Assembly: GCA_025999255.1 (NCBI GenBank)
Contig: BNXB01000060.1
Span: 1-8,550 of the forward strand
Length of the DNA stretch: 8,550 bases
Reading direction: 5' to 3'
From: Bacteroidia bacterium
GTDB taxonomy: Bacteria; Bacteroidota; Bacteroidia; Bacteroidales; Azobacteroidaceae
Shown: positions 7,144 to 8,550 of the stretch, piece after piece
Layout of the letters: each line of letters starts with the position of its first letter
Position numbering within the stretch: the first letter of the stretch is position 1
Notes under the pieces: model-generated
What the model saw: only the letters and a program-made list of their open reading frames with translations
Database searches by the model: none
Told to the model about the DNA's origin: nothing
Program-made: the position numbers and the translations under genes

Positions 7144-7981
7144 TTTTAATCGTCTTGATAAGTATATAAGACGGCTCCTCGTCTTGATTATCGGTTGTCT
7201 TGTTTCTATGAATTGTTTTTCCCAAAACACTTTACCTTTTCAGAGCGGAGAGCAATTACACTATGATGTTTCTTATAAATATGGTATTATGATGATAAAG
7301 GCCGGTACAGCCCGTTATAAAATTACAGATTCATATTTTGATCATCAAACCGTAACGCAAACTTCTCTTAATTTCAAAACAAATTCTTTTTTTGATAAAA
7401 TTTTTAAAATCAGGGATACTTTGTATTCTTACCTCAATCCGGATTTATATCCCGTATATCACAAACGATGTGTAAATGAAGGAAATACCCGTTTTGTAGA
7501 ACATTTGTTTTTTCTGGATCGAAATAACAATGAAACAGAAGTCCGGATAAAAAAGGAGACTGTTAAGTCTGTTAAACTTGATACAATTATGAAATCAGAT
7601 GTTCCCGGATATGATTTACTCAGTATTTTTTCCTTCGCCCGTACACTGGACTACAACACACTCAAAATAAACCAGCCTTTCAAGCTCGCAACTTTTGTCG
7701 GGAAAAGAATGGTAAAAATCAATGTACGCTACAAAGGACAATCCATCATCGAAAAAAGTGATAATCTGAAATACAATACTTTCCGGCTGGAGGTCGATAT
7801 TATTGATGAAGTCTTTGATTCGGAGAAGAACGCAATGGAAATATGGATCAGTAACGACAACAATAAGATCCCAATCAAAATGAAAGCAAAACTAAAAATA
7901 GGCGCCGCTGAAGCATTTCTTACCTCTTACGACAACCTGAAATATCCTTTTTCGGCAGAAGTCAGAATCAGGAAAAAATAG
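7109..7981 (+). CDS. Secreted DUF3108 family protein
   Basis: From the ATG at 7109 the protein has 290 residues. The DUF3108-like body begins FQSGEQLHYDVSYKYGIMMIKAGTARY, a typical family opening (GE-L-Y-V-Y-G-I/G-A), and continues as a beta-rich domain to KYPFSAEVRIRKK. The N-terminus has a hydrophobic segment LLVLIIGCLVSMNC (23-36) after RR, probably cleaved before Q39 (CFS|Q), so it is periplasmic or surface-exposed. The frame opens earlier, at an ATG at 7052 (309 residues), but that adds residues drawn from DNA that encodes the low-complexity tail of the upstream gene. The next ATG, at 7208, would destroy the signal peptide. I prefer 7109, though its n-region of about 20 residues is long. 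It overlaps the lipoprotein gene by 35 bases in another frame, which suggests co-transcription and translational coupling. IIGC resembles a lipobox, but the hydrophobic part before it is short. The function is unknown. Confidence 0.75.
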   Translation: MVATQEFKCRNNFNRLDKYIRRLLVLIIGCLVSMNCFSQNTLPFQSGEQLHYDVSYKYGIMMIKAGTARYKITDSYFDHQTVTQTSLNFKTNSFFDKIFKIRDTLYSYLNPDLYPVYHKRCVNEGNTRFVEHLFFLDRNNNETEVRIKKETVKSVKLDTIMKSDVPGYDLLSIFSFARTLDYNTLKINQPFKLATFVGKRMVKINVRYKGQSIIEKSDNLKYNTFRLEVDIIDEVFDSEKNAMEIWISNDNNKIPIKMKAKLKIGAAEAFLTSYDNLKYPFSAEVRIRKK

Positions 7982-8028
7982 AATTACCCCGCTTTCACAA
8001 TATAAAAATTCTCTCATCATTCACTCTT

Positions 8029-8089
8029 TTTGCAAATGTAAAGTTTGACTCGATTTTTCTATTTCAAAAAAAAATATTACATTTGCAAA
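8029..8089. repeat. 13-bp inverted repeat with outward-facing -7 boxes
   Basis: TTTGCAAATGTAA (8029-8041) and TTACATTTGCAAA (8077-8089) are perfect reverse complements separated by 35 AT-rich bases. Each arm holds TACATTTG, a full TAnnTTTG match: plus strand at 8078-8085, minus strand at 8040-8033. The two boxes point away from each other. Each arm also contains the palindrome TTTGCAAA. It may be a divergent promoter pair, a two-site operator, or both. Confidence 0.55.
8078..8085 (+). promoter_or_regulatory. Candidate -7 box facing the secreted-protein gene
   Basis: TACATTTG matches TAnnTTTG but has no TTTG at the -33 position. If active, it would give a leader of about 350 bases containing the microsatellite and both hairpins. 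Confidence 0.3.
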
Positions 8090-8157
8090 CAAAACAAACA
8101 CAATTTTACATTATATAACATATCAATGCAATTTTCTTTTAACTGAATTTAACACTT

Positions 8158-8165
8158 TAAATTTG
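8158..8165 (+). promoter_or_regulatory. Candidate -7 box just before the microsatellite
   Basis: TAAATTTG matches TAnnTTTG. No proper -33 TTTG is seen at 19-21 bases upstream, where the sequence reads TTCTTTT. Transcription would begin near 8172, placing the AG repeat close to the 5' end of a leader of roughly 270 bases for the gene at 8444. Confidence 0.3.
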
Positions 8166-8185
8166 GCTGATTTGATGTTTATGTT

Positions 8186-8210
8186 AGAGAGAGAGAGAGA
8201 GAGAGAGAGA
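8186..8210. repeat. (AG)12.5 dinucleotide microsatellite
   Basis: Twelve and a half uninterrupted AG units occupy 25 bases. Perfect dinucleotide tracts this long are uncommon in bacterial chromosomes and are prone to slipped-strand length change. The tract ends 233 bases before the ATG of the secreted-protein gene, outside any supported coding region, so length change would alter spacing or leader length rather than a reading frame. Confidence 0.95.
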
Positions 8211-8221
8211 CTCACATAGCC

Positions 8222-8261
8222 TCTTGCGCGTGCGCACGCGCACGTCCTCGCACGCGCAGGA
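8222..8261. repeat. GC-rich hairpin / alternating purine-pyrimidine block
   Basis: TGCGCGTGCG (8225-8234) pairs perfectly with CGCACGCGCA (8249-8258). The stem extends to 13 pairs (8222-8234 with 8249-8261, one G-T) around a 14-base loop. Bases 8225-8242 are also an 18-bp perfect palindrome, so the two folds exclude each other. CGCACGCGCA occurs twice (8233-8242 and 8249-8258). Bases 8225-8245 alternate pyrimidine and purine throughout, the pattern that favours Z-DNA. Confidence 0.75.
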
Positions 8262-8269
8262 ATGCCCAA

Positions 8270-8317
8270 AAAATTTCCATATGCAGAAAAATAATTCTTT
8301 CTGCATATGGAAATTTT
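8270..8317. repeat. 20-bp perfect hairpin with 8-base loop
   Basis: The arm at 8270-8289 (AAAATTTCC, CATATG, CAGAAA core) is the exact reverse complement of 8298-8317, with the loop at 8290-8297. It is flanked by A-runs on the left and ends in TTTT on the right, so it could act as a weak bidirectional terminator. The stem is AT-rich, however, and the T-run is part of it. It lies 8 bases after the GC-rich hairpin and may belong to the same element. Confidence 0.75.
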
Positions 8318-8443
8318 CGTTTAAACAGTTCCCATTTCCATTTTGCTGTTCATCCTCGGATTCAACGAACAAAAGTGCAGTAAAACCGGTTGGTTTTGCT
8401 TCGATGGGTCATTCAAGAATAATATTTTAAAAAACGACTAAAT

Positions 8444-8550
8444 ATGAGACAGTTTGTTCTTTTTTTGACAACAATTTTTTGTTTATGTGTGGTAGAAAAC
8501 ACTTTCGCCCAAAGTGCGACGGCTCCGATTGTTACCAAACAGCCGGTTGG
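8444..8550 (+). CDS. Secreted protein, N-terminal fragment (runs off the window)
   Basis: The ATG at 8444 opens a frame that continues past the right edge. The visible 36 residues begin MRQFVLFLTTIFCLCVVENTFAQ, a signal peptide with hydrophobic core about 4-17 and a probable signal peptidase I cut after TFA, before Q23. The mature protein starts QSATAPIVTKQPVG. Pro/Thr/Val-rich openings ending in a 'TKQPVG' phrase occur in secreted Bacteroidota proteins with Ig-like repeats, but the fragment is too short to assign a family. The start is followed immediately by the signal peptide and preceded by an A-rich stretch with no Shine-Dalgarno sequence. The gene lies downstream of the microsatellite and hairpins and may be controlled through them. 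Confidence 0.75.
   Translation, partial: MRQFVLFLTTIFCLCVVENTFAQSATAPIVTKQPV

Larger units (their letters stand above)
7982..8443. other. 462-base gene-free region with structured repeats
   Basis: No coding region is supported here. From left to right it holds AT-rich DNA, a 13-bp inverted repeat (8029-8089), a -7 box (8158-8165), an AG microsatellite (8186-8210), a GC-rich hairpin (8222-8261), a 20-bp perfect hairpin (8270-8317), a GTTTAAAC palindrome (8319-8326), a small AAAACC-GGTT-GGTTTT hairpin (8382-8397) and AT-rich DNA up to the ATG at 8444. No T-rich intrinsic terminator follows the DUF3108 gene. The GC-rich block stands out sharply from the AT-rich surroundings. Confidence 0.7.

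Noticed and set aside
7980..8012. AGAATT...AATTCT inverted repeat after the DUF3108 stop as a terminator
   Set aside because: Only 6 AT-rich pairs, a loop of about 21 bases and no following T-run.
8186..8317. CRISPR array
   Set aside because: There is no regular repeat-spacer pattern and no cas gene in the window; the repeats are a microsatellite and hairpins.
8177..8323. GTTTA at 8177-8181 and 8319-8323 as a target-site duplication around the repeat block
   Set aside because: A 5-base AT-rich match is expected by chance, and no terminal inverted repeats line up with it.
8184..8430. Two small mirror-image open frames, minus 8184-8372 and plus 8224-8430
   Set aside because: Both encode the same HMQK...FCIWKF phrase only because the 20-bp hairpin is palindromic, and the minus one ends in Ser-Leu repeats from the AG tract. 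Neither looks like a protein.

Overview
The window reads as an ordinary, mostly housekeeping stretch of a Bacteroidota chromosome, most plausibly order Bacteroidales. The signs are TAnnTTTG-type -7 promoter boxes with no purine-rich Shine-Dalgarno sequences, a Bacteroidota-type MetG with a fused C-terminal tRNA-binding domain, a DUF2851-family protein (a family I know from Bacteroidota), and secreted proteins whose signal peptides end in ...SQ or ...AQ. The family or genus cannot be fixed from the sequence alone.

Layout. The left edge (1-169) holds no gene I can defend. A near-ideal Bacteroides-type promoter (170-200) drives a GH3-family acyl-adenylating enzyme (224-1747, +). Its last 36 bases overlap, tail to tail, the 3' end of metG (1712-3748, -). 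metG and the next gene, a DUF2851 protein (3850-5118, +), diverge from a 101-base gap carrying two outward-facing copies of the same -7 box. A 93-base gap with a -7 box and a long perfect palindrome then leads to a predicted lipoprotein with a bacterial Ig-like domain (5212-7143, +). A secreted DUF3108-family protein (best start 7109, end 7981, +) overlaps the end of that gene, so the two are probably co-transcribed. After a 462-base gene-free stretch, a new secreted protein begins at 8444 and runs off the window.

How the genes work together. MetG charges methionine tRNA and has no evident functional tie to its neighbours. The Ig-like lipoprotein and the DUF3108 protein form a likely two-gene envelope unit of unknown role. 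GH3 and DUF2851 are conserved but uncharacterised in bacteria, and both are candidate enzymes.

The least ordinary part is the gap at 7982-8443. It holds, in order: a 13-bp inverted repeat containing two outward-facing -7 boxes; a further -7 box; an (AG)12.5 microsatellite; a GC-rich alternating purine/pyrimidine block that can fold in two mutually exclusive ways; and a 20-bp perfect hairpin. All of this lies upstream of the secreted-protein gene at 8444. It could be an intergenic repeat element or a structured, length-variable leader. I see no convincing new multi-gene system, no CRISPR array, no tRNA or rRNA, and no transposase or phage gene.
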